Source: Maribacter halichondriae
Lineage (GTDB): Bacteria > Bacteroidota > Bacteroidia > Flavobacteriales > Flavobacteriaceae
NCBI RefSeq assembly: GCF_027474825.1
Contig: NZ_CP107030.1
Coordinates: 3,786,001-3,850,000, forward strand
Length of the DNA stretch: 64,000 nucleotides
Direction of reading: 5' to 3'
Position numbers and translations under genes: made by a program. The notes below the pieces were generated by a model that saw only the letters and a list, made by a program, of their open reading frames with translations, was not told the origin of the DNA and did no database searches. Of this stretch, positions 37,498-47,844 are shown piece by piece (within the stretch, counting starts at the first letter, position 1; each line of letters starts with the position of its first letter).

Positions 37498-37553
37498 CCA
37501 ACAAATACGAAAGCTGATATTTCGTCGTTTACCTCAAAAACATAGTCTTAGTA

Positions 37554-39924
37554 ATGAATACAGGTTCCCAAGAATTTTCTAAAAGTAGTACAGATTTAAA
37601 AGAGACGATAGCTACCTATACAAAACATTGGAAATGGTTTGTACTATCGGCTATTTTTGCCATAATTCTGGCCTTTGTTTATATTCGATATGCCACTCCT
37701 GAATATGCGGCCAAAGCAAAAATTCAGATAGTAGAGGATAAAAACGCCGGTTCTGAACTTTCTGCTTTTCAAGATCTTAAAGTACTTGGTGGGGGCAAAA
37801 ACAAGGCCGAGGACGAAATTGAAATATTGAATTCGAGATCTAATTTCATTCAGGTTGTCAAAGATTTGAAATTAAATGTTAGAATTATCGCCTTAGGCAA
37901 TGTGAAGGACTCTGAGATTTATCAAGATAGGCCTTTCAATCTGAACTTTATTGAAAGCGATTCAATTATCAACACTTCTGAATTTGAATTTTTTATAGAA
38001 CTTTCTTCCGATACTACTTTTGGTTATAGTACAGAAAGGGATAGTCCCTTAAAAATATATTCTTTTGGAAAAAATATTCCTACAGAAGTGGGTGATGTAG
38101 TAATTACCCCGAACCAGCCGTTCTTCAAGAAATACAAGGGGCAAAAGATAAAGGTTACCATTGATCCTATTTTTATTGTTGCCGAGGGGTATCAAAAGAA
38201 GATTTTGATAGCGCCGGCCAAAGAATATTCCAATATCATAAACATCACACTACACGATCCTATTAAGGAGAAAGCGATGGATATTATAGACCGACTTGTT
38301 TTTACCTACAATCAGAATGCCATCATAGACAAGAAAGCGGTCGCCGATAAAACTTCTGAGTTTATTAACAATCGTATCGAACTAATTTCGAATACGCTTA
38401 CCGATGTAGATCAAGATGCCCAAGAACTCTTGACAGAAAAAGGAATGACCGGTGGTGGTCTCGAAGTCAGTGCGGCGGTACAGGCAAGTACTGCAGGTAG
38501 ACAACAGCTCGAAAGTGCTAGAGATCAGCTACAAATGGTAACAGGCCTTAAAAATTATGTTGCCGGTGAAGAGGGATATACTACTATGCCAGTTGTAGAT
38601 ATTGGAAGTAGTGCTGTGGCTTCGACCCAGGCAAAATATAATGAACTCGTTGCCGAAAGAAATCGCATGTTGAAAAGTGCTGACGAGCAAAACCCGATTA
38701 TTGTAAACCTCGATCAACAATTGGATCAACTTAAATCTACTATTCAATCCAGTTTAACGGCCATGGAACGTAATGTTGGTATGACGGTAGGTACCTTACA
38801 AAGCCAAATGGGTCGTATTCAGGGTACTATCTATTCAGCACCCAAAAACCAACGTGACCTGCGAAACATTACACGACAGCAACAAACAACGGAGTCCTTA
38901 TATCTATACTTATTGCAAAAAAGGGAAGAATCGCAGATTACCGCTGCATCTAGTCCTGAAAAATCGAAAATCGTAGATTTGGCATACCAGTTCGGTAAAG
39001 GACCGGTAACACCTAAAAAAACCTTTGATATACTTGGCATCTTTGATTCTTGGTCTATTAATTCCTTTTTCGATCATTTACTCAAAAGAGCTTCTTGACA
39101 ACAAAATTCATAGTAAAGTGGGTCTTGAAAAGCTCGTGAAAGACATTCCCGTACTTGCTGAACTTCCTAGATTGGGCAAAAAAGATGAACAGCTTGTGCG
39201 TAAAGACGACCGTTCCGTACTTGGCGAATCGCTTAGAATTCTGCGAACGAATCTTGATTACCTTATTAAATCGAAGAGCGGCCGAAATAATGTAATTTAT
39301 GTCACATCAAGTGTTCCAGGAGAAGGTAAAACATTTTTGTCTTCGAACTTGGCGATGATTTTTTCGAATACGGATAAAAAGGTCTTACTGATAGGAGCTG
39401 ATATTCGAAATCCCAAACTATATACCTTCTTCAACAACAAAGATGTTGATAAATTGGGAAAACCAGGAAGAAATAAAGATGCCGGTTTGACCGAGTACTT
39501 ATATGACGATTCCATGACCTCAAGGGATATTATCAATCCAATGCTGGTTCATACAAATACGATCGATGTGATATATTCTGGTAAGATTCCTCCGAACCCT
39601 TCGGAGCTTTTGATGAGTGAACGTATGAAAGATCTTATCATGGAAGTTTCGCTTAAGTATGACTATGTCGTTGTCGATACCGCGCCATTAATGGTGGTTA
39701 CCGATACCCTGTTGATCAGTGAATATGCAGATCATATTATTTATGTCACTAGGGCAGGGGCTACCGAGACTAAGGTTCTGGAATTCCCATTAAAATTGAA
39801 AAAAGAAGGAAAATTAAAAGGACTTTCCTTTGTCGTCAACGATGTTAAAGATTCTAATCTTGGTTATGGCGGTAAATACGGCTACGGTTATGGTAAGACC
39901 ACTAAAAAGTGGTGGAAATTTTAA
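37554..39924 (+). CDS. wzc: Wzc-type tyrosine autokinase / chain-length regulator (one frameshift as sequenced)
   Basis: About 789 residues in two frames (37554-39098 and 39025-39924). Removing one base from the seven-A run at 39015-39021 joins them as GPVTPKKPLIYLASLILGLL. The N-terminal part has the first membrane helix (about residues 28-48), a Wzz domain with coiled-coil segments, and the second helix at the join. The C-terminal BY-kinase domain has Walker A SSVPGEGKTFLSSNLAM, Walker A' VLLIGADIRNPK and Walker B VVVDTAPL, and ends in a Tyr-rich tail (YGGKYGYGYGKTTKKWWKF) for autophosphorylation. It controls polymer length and export with Wza. The stop abuts that of the convergent CpsB/YwqE-type phosphatase. 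Annotating the fragments as two proteins would wrongly suggest a split CapA/CapB system. Confidence 0.9.
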
Positions 39925-40665
39925 TTAGCCAAAATTATAGGTTGTAGTTTCAACTAACCTTTCCAACGTATTGAGCAATTTTTTTGAGAGCTTTATCTGC
40001 TTTATACTATTCAATTGGCTCATATTATGAACGTCGGTAGCAATGAAGTTTATGAGTCCTTCTTCTAAGAGTTTTATTGCAGTTTGTTGTACTTCTTTAC
40101 CGTAGTATTCACTGATTGAGAGCATGTTCAGCTGGAAGAGAATACCTTTATCTTTTAATTCTTTGTATTTCTTCATCCTATTCTGAAAAAACACATACCG
40201 TTCGGGGTGTGCTAGAATGGGAAAAAATCTTTTCTCAGCTATTTTTCGAATCGCCTCTTCAAAATTAATGGAAGCCTGTAAATAGGACATCTCCACCAAA
40301 AGATAGTTTTTCTGCATCGGCATTACGTCTCCGTTTTCGAGCAGGGTTTCAAAATTGGCGTCGATCATATGCTCAGCAGCAGCTTCAATAGATACTTCTT
40401 TTAAATCGTTCATTTTGAGCCCGTTTTGTAATATCGCGAGCGATTTGCCAATGGTCTCTGAATCGTTTGGGTAGTAGTTGTGCATAATATGAGGGGTGGC
40501 GATAAAGTCTTGCACCCCGAAATCAGCAAATGCTTTAACCAGTTCTATGGATTCCTCTACAGTTTTTACACCATCATCGATTCCCGGAAGAATATGGTTG
40601 TGCATATCTACAAAACCTTCCAGAAGGTCAATAAGATATTTTTTGCGGTTAAAAATGCTGAGCAT
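39925..40665 (-). CDS. Protein-tyrosine phosphatase of the PHP family, CpsB/YwqE-like
   Basis: About 246 residues from the ATG at 40663-40665 (MLSIFNRKKYLIDLLEGFVD), the usual beginning in Bacteroidota homologues; an ATG at 40782 is also open and would add 39 residues. PHP metal-binding motifs are VDMHNHILPGIDDGV near residue 18, ATPHIMHNYY near 55, LAHPERY near 153 and ATDVHN near 207. It should remove phosphate from the Tyr-rich tail of Wzc and so control polymer assembly. It converges on wzc with no gap between the stop codons. Confidence 0.88.
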   Translation of the reverse strand: MLSIFNRKKYLIDLLEGFVDMHNHILPGIDDGVKTVEESIELVKAFADFGVQDFIATPHIMHNYYPNDSETIGKSLAILQNGLKMNDLKEVSIEAAAEHMIDANFETLLENGDVMPMQKNYLLVEMSYLQASINFEEAIRKIAEKRFFPILAHPERYVFFQNRMKKYKELKDKGILFQLNMLSISEYYGKEVQQTAIKLLEEGLINFIATDVHNMSQLNSIKQIKLSKKLLNTLERLVETTTYNFG

Positions 40666-40912
40666 TGATTCTGGTTTGACAGCAAAAATACTATTTCTGA
40701 GTAAACCAATACAATTAGATTTGAGATGTGGTCCTTCATAATCATCAAACGCTGTTTTGTACGCTACGTAAAGAATCTCCATTTAAAAGACAACTCCTCA
40801 ATACTGTTAAAATTATCCCTAATTTACAGGAGAGGCACTTTAGTGTCTTTAAAGAATTAACTCTTTTGCTTATCTTGTGCTATAGCCTAATTCAAAACTA
40901 ATAGAGATACAT

Positions 40913-42553
40913 ATGAAAAGAAGAGATTTTGTCCAATTGTCCGGTCTTGGTGCGGGCGCTTTGATGGTACCTAGTGCCATGATGGGAAATATAATTCCTG
41001 TTGAGGCGCTTTTGGCACCCGGTATGGATACGATAGTCAAAAAACGAATGGCGGATGTCGCCTTAAATACGGCGAAATCAATGGGTGCCACCTATGCCGA
41101 TGCCAGAATAGGCAGATATCTGAACCAGTATGTTTTTACACGAGAAGACAAAGTGCAAAACGTGGTCAATACCGAGTCTTTCGGAATAGGCATACGCGTA
41201 ATCGCAAATGGAACATGGGGTTTTGCCTCAACGAACAAGGTTACCGAAGACGGTATCAAGAAAGCTACGGAGCAGGCCGTTGCCATAGCGAAGGCAAACT
41301 CTAAATTTCAAAAGGATCCTGTAAAGTTGGCGCCGGTATCCGCACATGGAGAGGTTTCATGGAAAACTCCGATCAAGAAAGATTTTAAAGATGTTCCTGT
41401 TTCAGAAAAGGTGGATTTATTGTTAAGAGCGAATGCGGCAGCACTTGAGAATGGAGCGAATTTTGTGAATTCGGCCCTGTTTATGGTCAATGAGCAGAAA
41501 TATTTTGCCTCGACCGATGGTTCTTACATTGATCAAGACATACATCGTATCTGGCCAACCTTTGGTGTAACGGCGGTAGATCAGTCCGCAGGAAAATTCA
41601 AAACACGACAAGCCATGAGTGCGCCAATGGGTCTCGGATATGAATATATGGATGGATTGGCTTCTGAGAAATTAGAGGGTGCGGCGGGAATTAAATTATA
41701 CCGTGGCAGTTATGATATGGTTGAAGATGCTACCCTGGCGGCCAAGCAGGCCAAAGAAATGTTGACGGCAAAATCGGTAGATCCAGGAAAATACGATTTG
41801 GTTCTTGAGCCAAACCATTTGGGCCTTACAATTCACGAATCCGTAGGTCACCCAACGGAATTGGATCGAGTGTTAGGTTATGAGGCGAATTATGCCGGTA
41901 CCAGCTTTGCGACCATGGATAAATGGAAATCAGGCGATTTCAAGTACGGAAGCGATATCGTGAACATAGTTGCGGATAAGACTCAAACAGGATCATTAGG
42001 GGCCGTTGGATTCGACGATGAAGGTGTGAAATGTAAGAAATGGGATATTATACGAAATGGTGTTTTGGTCAATTATCAGGCCATAAGGGATCAGGTGAAT
42101 ATGATCGATCAGAATGAATCCCATGGTTGTTGTTATGCACAGAGCTGGAACGATGTACAGTTTCAACGAATGCCCAATATTTCTTTGGAAGCTGGAAAAG
42201 AACCTTACTCCATTGCTGAGATGATCAAAGATGTAGAAAAGGGTATTTATATAGCGGGTAGAGGGTCTTACTCCATTGATCAACAACGTTATAACTTCCA
42301 GTTCGGCGGTACCGCCTTTTACGAAATAAAAAACGGAGAAATCGTAGGTATGCTAAATGACGTGGCTTACCAATCAAATACACAGGAATTTTGGAACTCA
42401 TGTGCAAAAATCTGTGATGAGCGTGATTACCGTTTATTCGGTTCTTTTTTCGATGGTAAAGGCCAACCTTCCCAAATTAGTGCCGTTTCCCACGGAAGTT
42501 CTACTTCGCGATTCAACGATATCAACGTAATCAATACCGGTAGGACCGTTTAA
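40913..42553 (+). CDS. tldD: TldD-type metallopeptidase with Tat signal
   Basis: 546 residues of the TldD/PmbA (U62) family. LGLTIHESVGHPTELDRVLG near residue 302 contains the HExxxH zinc motif of TldD. The N-terminus MKRRDFVQLSGLGAGALMVP is a twin-arginine signal (RRDF then a hydrophobic stretch), so this form is probably exported folded with its metal, unlike cytoplasmic E. coli TldD. C-terminal GRGSYSIDQQRYNFQFGGT is conserved in the family. It is followed after 29 bases by its partner TldE. The family cleaves unstructured peptides and matures some peptide products. No precursor peptide gene was recognised nearby. Confidence 0.92.
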   Translation: MKRRDFVQLSGLGAGALMVPSAMMGNIIPVEALLAPGMDTIVKKRMADVALNTAKSMGATYADARIGRYLNQYVFTREDKVQNVVNTESFGIGIRVIANGTWGFASTNKVTEDGIKKATEQAVAIAKANSKFQKDPVKLAPVSAHGEVSWKTPIKKDFKDVPVSEKVDLLLRANAAALENGANFVNSALFMVNEQKYFASTDGSYIDQDIHRIWPTFGVTAVDQSAGKFKTRQAMSAPMGLGYEYMDGLASEKLEGAAGIKLYRGSYDMVEDATLAAKQAKEMLTAKSVDPGKYDLVLEPNHLGLTIHESVGHPTELDRVLGYEANYAGTSFATMDKWKSGDFKYGSDIVNIVADKTQTGSLGAVGFDDEGVKCKKWDIIRNGVLVNYQAIRDQVNMIDQNESHGCCYAQSWNDVQFQRMPNISLEAGKEPYSIAEMIKDVEKGIYIAGRGSYSIDQQRYNFQFGGTAFYEIKNGEIVGMLNDVAYQSNTQEFWNSCAKICDERDYRLFGSFFDGKGQPSQISAVSHGSSTSRFNDINVINTGRTV

Positions 42554-42582
42554 TTCCTAGTTTCACTAAAAAAGATAATACA

Positions 42583-43896
42583 ATGGCAATATATACAGAA
42601 GAAGAAGCAAGAAAAATAATGGAAAAGGCATTGGGTTTTTCCACTGCCGATGCTTGCGAAATAAATTTAAGTGGTAGTGAAAGCGGTAATATTCGATATG
42701 CACGAAACACGGTATCTACCTCTGGCCATCGATCGAACCAGACGTTGGTGGTACAATCCAACTTCGGAAAAAGATCAGGTACCGCTACAATAGACGAATT
42801 TGACGATGATTCTTTGAAGCGCGTAGTAGCTAGGGCTGAAGAGCTTGCTAAACTTTCACCGGAGAACCCCGAATTTATGGCACCTTTGGGACCACAGACG
42901 TATGACAACGCTATAAACTATGTAGAGGCTACCGCAAAAATCACTCCCGAATATCGTGCTGAGGTGGCCAATAGCAGCATAGAACCGGCCGTGGCCAAGG
43001 ATGTAACCGCCGCAGGTTTCTTAAACGATTCCGCAGGTTTTGATGCTATGATCAACTCAAACGGACTTTTTGCCTATAACAAATCGACGAATTCAGATTT
43101 TACCGTAACCATGCGAACGAATGACGGTACAGGTTCAGGGTGGGTTACACGTGATTATAACGATATTTCAAAGTTTAATGCTGCCGAGGCTTCAAATATA
43201 GCTATCGATAAGGCCGTAATGTCAAGAGAAGCCAAGGCCATAGAACCTGGTAAGTATACCGTAATCCTTGAGCCATCCGCTGCATTAGGTCTTTTAAACG
43301 GTCTCGGAAATGCAATAGGTGCCCGTACTGCAGACGAAGGTCGAAGTTTTATGTCTAAAGAAGGTGGTACGAAATTAGGAGATAAGATAGTAGATGAACG
43401 GGTACAAATTTGGTCTGATCCGTTACATCCCGAAGTTCCTACCTCGACTTGGAATGGGGCAGGGCAACCCTTGAAGAAAACCGTATGGTTAGAAAACGGG
43501 GTAGTAAAAAATCTAGCTTATGATCGTTATTGGGCCGAACAAAAAGGTGTGGAACCGGTTCCGTATCCAAATAACTTCATTATGGCCGGTGGAGATGCCT
43601 CCCTTGAAGATTTGATCAAAAGTACCAAGAAGGGTATTTTGGTTACGAGGTTGTGGTATATTCGATCAGTAGATCCTCAGACACTTTTATATACAGGGCT
43701 TACTCGTGATGGAACTTTTTATATCGAAAATGGGGCTATCAAACACCCTGTCAAAAATTTCAGATTCAATGAAAGCCCGATAATTATGCTGAATAATTTG
43801 GAAACCCTTGGCAAACAAGTTAGGGTAGATGGTAATTTGATTCCCTATATGAAAGTGAGGGACTTTACATTTACCAGCTTATCGGATGCAGTGTAA
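42583..43896 (+). CDS. pmbA: TldE/PmbA-type peptidase partner subunit
   Basis: 437 residues, the second member of the TldD/TldE pair. It lacks HExxxH, as expected for TldE, and has the family segments STSGHRSNQTLVVQSNFGKR near 45, YTVILEPSAALGLLNGLGNA near 224 and ILVTRLWYIRSVDPQTLLYT near 347. In the known complex TldD holds the zinc and TldE completes the fold of the chamber. No signal peptide is visible at MAIYTEEEARKIMEKALGFS, which is odd because TldD carries a Tat signal; co-export by hitchhiking with TldD is possible. A possible terminator hairpin follows. Confidence 0.9.
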   Translation: MAIYTEEEARKIMEKALGFSTADACEINLSGSESGNIRYARNTVSTSGHRSNQTLVVQSNFGKRSGTATIDEFDDDSLKRVVARAEELAKLSPENPEFMAPLGPQTYDNAINYVEATAKITPEYRAEVANSSIEPAVAKDVTAAGFLNDSAGFDAMINSNGLFAYNKSTNSDFTVTMRTNDGTGSGWVTRDYNDISKFNAAEASNIAIDKAVMSREAKAIEPGKYTVILEPSAALGLLNGLGNAIGARTADEGRSFMSKEGGTKLGDKIVDERVQIWSDPLHPEVPTSTWNGAGQPLKKTVWLENGVVKNLAYDRYWAEQKGVEPVPYPNNFIMAGGDASLEDLIKSTKKGILVTRLWYIRSVDPQTLLYTGLTRDGTFYIENGAIKHPVKNFRFNESPIIMLNNLETLGKQVRVDGNLIPYMKVRDFTFTSLSDAV

Positions 43897-43916
43897 TCCA
43901 ATATTATAGTACGTTG

Positions 43917-43949
43917 ACTGGTTGTTTTGATTATCTCATTACAGCCAGT
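43917..43949 (+). terminator. Possible terminator after the TldD/TldE genes
   Basis: ACTGGTTGT (43917-43925) can pair with ACAGCCAGT (43941-43949) with one G-U pair and a 15-base loop, followed by TTTTCATTTT. The stem is weak, so partial read-through into the next gene is likely. Confidence 0.4.
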
Positions 43950-43994
43950 TTTCATTTTACGAAAACATATTTGTCTGAAGAAGAATCATTTTAA

Positions 43995-44618
43995 ATGGCC
44001 GACAACGCTTTTTTCTTTACTAGATTACAATATGAATCGGGCGATTGGGATGTTGACCAACGAATGCCATCCAATCTTCTGAATTCCTTGGTGGAGTACA
44101 CCACTTTGGCGGTAGATAAACAAGAGAATATTATCACGTTAGGTAGCGAAGAAATATTTAAATGTCCCTTCTGCTATCTATCCGGTCATAAACTAGTGCA
44201 GTTTACCAAAAAGGAGAAAGAGAATTTTGAAAAGTACGTCAATAATGGCGGATTTGTTTTTGTGGATGATTGCAACCACGATATCGATGGGTTATTTGCA
44301 AAATCCTTCGAACAGCAAATGGAAGAGATTTTCGGTGAGGATGGATTAAAAAAAATTGCGAACGATCACGAGTTATATAGGATATTTTTCGAGTTCGAAG
44401 ATGGGCCTCCTACAACCTCTCAAGAACTGAACGGGTGGGGCGATGATCTGGTACATGAATACCTAAAGGCTATTGAGGTAAATGGTAGAATAGGGGTGTT
44501 GTACAGTAATAAGGATTATGGCTGCGAATGGGACTACGATTTTCGAAACAAACGCTGGTATAAAATAGATAATACCCGATTCGGGGTGAATATCGTGATG
44601 TATGCACTTACATCATAA
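43995..44618 (+). CDS. DUF4159 domain protein
   Basis: 207 residues, starting MADNAFFFTRLQYESGDWDV. The order FxxARLxYxxGDW, NLLNSLVEYTTL, FLYLSGH-like FKCPFCYLSGHKLVQFTKKE and GGFVFVDDCNHDIDGLFAKS matches DUF4159, a Rossmann-like glutaminase-related domain found in Bacteroidota and others next to MoxR/DUF58/BatA genes. In larger relatives this domain is fused to a BatA-like membrane protein. No signal peptide or membrane segment is visible, so it is probably cytoplasmic. It opens the MoxR operon (11 bases to the ATPase). Function is not known. Confidence 0.8.
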   Translation: MADNAFFFTRLQYESGDWDVDQRMPSNLLNSLVEYTTLAVDKQENIITLGSEEIFKCPFCYLSGHKLVQFTKKEKENFEKYVNNGGFVFVDDCNHDIDGLFAKSFEQQMEEIFGEDGLKKIANDHELYRIFFEFEDGPPTTSQELNGWGDDLVHEYLKAIEVNGRIGVLYSNKDYGCEWDYDFRNKRWYKIDNTRFGVNIVMYALTS

Positions 44619-44629
44619 AAAGAAATTGA

Positions 44630-45640
44630 ATGGATAAAGAATTATTGGAAGTGAAAAGGGAAGTAGAGGCCTTAACGAGCAAACTTACCGATTTAAAAAA
44701 AGAGATTGCCAAAGTCATAATAGGTCAAGATGAGACGGTAGAACATCTTTTAATAACCTTTTTGGCTGGTGGGCATGCTTTGTTAGAGGGCGTTCCAGGA
44801 TTGGCTAAAACTTTGATGATCAAAACCTTGGCGCAAGCTATAGATTTAAAATTCAAAAGAATACAGTTTACCCCTGATTTGATGCCGTCCGATATTATTG
44901 GAACCGAAATTTTGGAGGAAGACCATAGTACGGGCAAAAAGATTTTTGAATTCAACAAAGGGCCGATTTTCGCCAATATCATTTTGGCGGATGAAATCAA
45001 TAGGACTCCTCCAAAAACCCAAGCGGCCTTATTAGAGGCCATGCAAGAATTCGAGGTGACCTATTCAGGAAAGACCTATAACCTTGATAGACCTTTCTTT
45101 ATTCTCGCCACACAAAACCCGATAGAACAATCGGGAACCTTCCCTTTACCGGAAGCGCAACAAGATAGATTCCTTTTTTACATAAAAATCGGATATCCGA
45201 CCGATATTGAGGAAACGGCTATTTTAAAAAGCACTACGGGAACAAAAAAAGAATCCGTTAAAACGGTCATTACCGGGGCGGAGATTTTGCGTTTGCAGCA
45301 ATTGGTAAGAGAAGTTCCCATCAGCGATGATTTAATAAGTTTCGTGAGCCAAGTAGTCCGTTCGACCAGACCTGAAACGACCTCAAGCGACTACGTAAAA
45401 GAATGGGTGAGTTGGGGAGCTGGGCCGAGAGCAGGACAGGCCATGATTTTAACGGCCAAAGCCAGAGCGCTTCAGGCAGGCCGCCTGGCCGTAACACTTG
45501 ATGACTTACAACATGTTGCATTGCCGGTACTTCGACATCGTGTTATTGTAAATTTTAGGGCGGAGGCCGAAGGTATAGACTCCGATAGAGTCACGCGACA
45601 ACTTTTAAAGACGATTCAATTTTCCGAAACCAGCATATAG
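44630..45640 (+). CDS. MoxR-family AAA+ ATPase
   Basis: 336 residues. Walker A appears as GVPGLAKTL near residue 58 (MoxR-type GxPGxAKT), Walker B as IILADEINRTPPKTQAALLE near 118, and sensor 1 as FFILATQNPIEQSGTFPLPE near 150. The C-terminal lid (SWGAGPRAGQAMILTAKARA near 260) is the MoxR signature. MoxR ATPases act as chaperones for metal insertion or complex assembly and nearly always sit beside DUF58 and VWA proteins, as here. The following DUF58 gene begins 13 bases later. The TldD/TldE pair upstream may be a client, which is inference. Confidence 0.95.
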   Translation: MDKELLEVKREVEALTSKLTDLKKEIAKVIIGQDETVEHLLITFLAGGHALLEGVPGLAKTLMIKTLAQAIDLKFKRIQFTPDLMPSDIIGTEILEEDHSTGKKIFEFNKGPIFANIILADEINRTPPKTQAALLEAMQEFEVTYSGKTYNLDRPFFILATQNPIEQSGTFPLPEAQQDRFLFYIKIGYPTDIEETAILKSTTGTKKESVKTVITGAEILRLQQLVREVPISDDLISFVSQVVRSTRPETTSSDYVKEWVSWGAGPRAGQAMILTAKARALQAGRLAVTLDDLQHVALPVLRHRVIVNFRAEAEGIDSDRVTRQLLKTIQFSETSI

Positions 45641-45653
45641 CAATCACCAAGAA

Positions 45654-46547
45654 GTGAAAGACTACCATCAGTTACTTAGACCTGAAACTATAAATAGCGT
45701 ATCTGGGCTGTCATTGATAGCTAGGGTCATCGTCGATGGTTATCTCTCGGGGTTGAATCAAAGTCGAAGGGTAGGGTCGGGGTTGGAGTTTAGTCAGTAT
45801 CGGGGCTATGAACCAGGAGACGATATGCGACTCTTAGATTGGAAAATGTTGGCTCGATCGGGTCGGTATTATATCAAACAATCGGAAATTGAAACACATA
45901 TTGCCGTCAAATTCATATTGGACTCCAGTAAATCGATGTTGCATGAAGAAGATGGCCTTTCGAAACTTGATTTTGTAAAGGTTCTCGTTGCTTCATTGTC
46001 TTATCTCTCCCAAAAACAGGGAGATGCCGTAGGACTTTTCAGTGTGAACGACCAGAAATTGTTCAGTCTGAACCCAACGGTGCAAAAACAGCAATTCAAA
46101 CGGATGTTGCATGAACTGATACAGGTGAACGCCCGTGGCAAATGGCCTGATAATCCTGCGATCTTGGATAAGCTACATGACAGAAGCCATAAAGAACTTA
46201 TTTTCTTTATTACGGACTTATATGAACATCATAACGAATTGACCGAAATGATCCGGGGTTTGAAAACCTCTCGTAACGAGGTGGTCGTTTTACATATTAT
46301 GGGCAAAAACGAATTGGAATTTGGTTACAATGGTCCCGCGATTTTCGAGGACTTGGAAACAGGTGAACGAATCAGGGTCGATGCAAGAACAATGAAAAGT
46401 AAATACCAAGACACATTGAATGCCATGATATCAGATACTAAAGAACTGTTGTTTTCCAATGGCATTGGTTATCATCTGTTCAATTTGTCCGAACCGATTG
46501 AGAATGCCCTGCAGATTTTCTTAAAACAACGTGCTAGGTTGATGTAA
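45654..46547 (+). CDS. DUF58 domain protein
   Basis: 297 residues starting at GTG (45654). SGLNQSRRVGSGLEFSQYRG near 34 and EPGDDMRLLDWKMLARSGRY near 55 are the DUF58 signature (the 'G...F.e.r.Y.pGD..r.idW...ar'). The second half has a VWA-like fold: KFILDSSKSMLHEE near 86 has a DxSxS metal site. It is the standard partner of MoxR ATPases. No membrane segment is seen, so it should work in the cytoplasm with MoxR. The next gene begins after one base, so the two are translationally linked. Confidence 0.92.
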   Translation: MKDYHQLLRPETINSVSGLSLIARVIVDGYLSGLNQSRRVGSGLEFSQYRGYEPGDDMRLLDWKMLARSGRYYIKQSEIETHIAVKFILDSSKSMLHEEDGLSKLDFVKVLVASLSYLSQKQGDAVGLFSVNDQKLFSLNPTVQKQQFKRMLHELIQVNARGKWPDNPAILDKLHDRSHKELIFFITDLYEHHNELTEMIRGLKTSRNEVVVLHIMGKNELEFGYNGPAIFEDLETGERIRVDARTMKSKYQDTLNAMISDTKELLFSNGIGYHLFNLSEPIENALQIFLKQRARLM

Positions 46548-46548
46548 T

Positions 46549-47844
46549 ATGCAATTTTTATCTCCAACATATCTCTGGGCGCTGATCGCACTTGCCATTC
46601 CTATCGCCATACATTTTTGGAGTAGAAAAAAAGTAAGGGTCATTAAGGTTGGTAGCACCCAATTTTTAGAAAACTTAAACCCAAAACAAACGAGTAGCAT
46701 AAAGCTAAATGAAATAATTCTACTCATCCTTAGACTTTTGAGTATCATGCTATTGACGCTTATCTTGGCCAGACCACAATTTAAAAACACTATAAAAAAT
46801 TCCCCGATTACCTATCTTATCGAACCTTCATTACTTTTAAATGAGAGAATCACAAAAATGCTGGATTCCATCCCGAAAGAATCGATACGATTATTAGAAA
46901 AGGGATTTCCTCCCTATCACCAGAACACTGCAAATAACAGAGCATCGAAAACTCCGGATTATTGGCAACTGGCCATTGACATGGAAGAACTTACCACCGA
47001 CAGTATCGTTGTTTTCGCAAATGCTTACCAGAGCGGAATAAAAGGTATGCGGCCCGAAATTTCGGTAAACGTAAACTGGATTAGCATCGATGATGGAGAA
47101 ATCCGCGAAGGAATCGTCGAAGCTGTTGACAAAGAAGCTGAAATAACACTTTTAAAAGTTTCTGGCGATTCAAGATTTTTGATATTTTCAAAGGAAGTCG
47201 AGCCGAAAAATAGCGACTTAATCAAAATCACAAATGACGGGGATAGTGTTTTGGTGGAAGATGACGGGCGAAGCGTATCCCTCCCTTTACAAAAAGAAGA
47301 CCCGATAAAAGTCTCCATAGTCTATGAGGAAAGCTTGACGGATCAGATGCGATTTATTCAATCCGCATATCGCGCTATGGGTACGTATTTGGATAGACAA
47401 GTGGAAATTCAAGTTGAAAAAGCCGATGATAACCTGAATACTTCAAATTATGATAACCTGATTTGGTTAACCGGAAAACCATTGAAGAAGTATTCTGGAA
47501 AAGCCCTTGTGTATCATCCGGACAGTTTAAGCACTTCGTTGATTACCCTCGGGAATTTGGCCAATGTCTGGCATTTGACGCGAAACCTGAACAGCCAGAA
47601 TATCATAAAAGAACATGTTGTGGAACAACTGATGGAACTACATTATTTTCACCCCAGATTGAAGGATAGAATAATACCTTACGATGCCCGGGTTTTGGAT
47701 GTAGCCGAACTGCGCCCTGTAGTTTCAAATCTTAGGAAGAATAAAACCAGTCTTCAGCTTTTCGATATTTCACCGTGGCTATGGGTCTTTTTAGTCATTG
47801 TGCTCTTGGCCGAACGCATTATCGCTAAATATCGAAGGCAATGA
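46549..47844 (+). CDS. BatA-like membrane protein with aerotolerance N-terminal domain
   Basis: 431 residues. The first 80 residues (MQFLSPTYLWALIALAIPIA, then WSRKKVRVIKVGSTQFLENL and a second helix LLILRLLSIMLLTLILARPQ) are the BatA N-terminal double-helix domain (TIGR02226 type). The rest is predicted periplasmic or cytoplasmic and the protein ends in a helix (WLWVFLVIVLLAERII) with a short basic tail. I see no complete VWA MIDAS motif. Its stop overlaps the next start by four bases (ATGA). Role: inner-membrane part of a MoxR-associated complex of unknown purpose. Confidence 0.85.
   Translation: MQFLSPTYLWALIALAIPIAIHFWSRKKVRVIKVGSTQFLENLNPKQTSSIKLNEIILLILRLLSIMLLTLILARPQFKNTIKNSPITYLIEPSLLLNERITKMLDSIPKESIRLLEKGFPPYHQNTANNRASKTPDYWQLAIDMEELTTDSIVVFANAYQSGIKGMRPEISVNVNWISIDDGEIREGIVEAVDKEAEITLLKVSGDSRFLIFSKEVEPKNSDLIKITNDGDSVLVEDDGRSVSLPLQKEDPIKVSIVYEESLTDQMRFIQSAYRAMGTYLDRQVEIQVEKADDNLNTSNYDNLIWLTGKPLKKYSGKALVYHPDSLSTSLITLGNLANVWHLTRNLNSQNIIKEHVVEQLMELHYFHPRLKDRIIPYDARVLDVAELRPVVSNLRKNKTSLQLFDISPWLWVFLVIVLLAERIIAKYRRQ

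Noticed and set aside
37554-39924. A split two-gene CapA/CapB-type kinase system as in Firmicutes
   Set aside because: The second fragment begins inside the second membrane helix at an A7 run, and one base less gives a normal single-chain Wzc.
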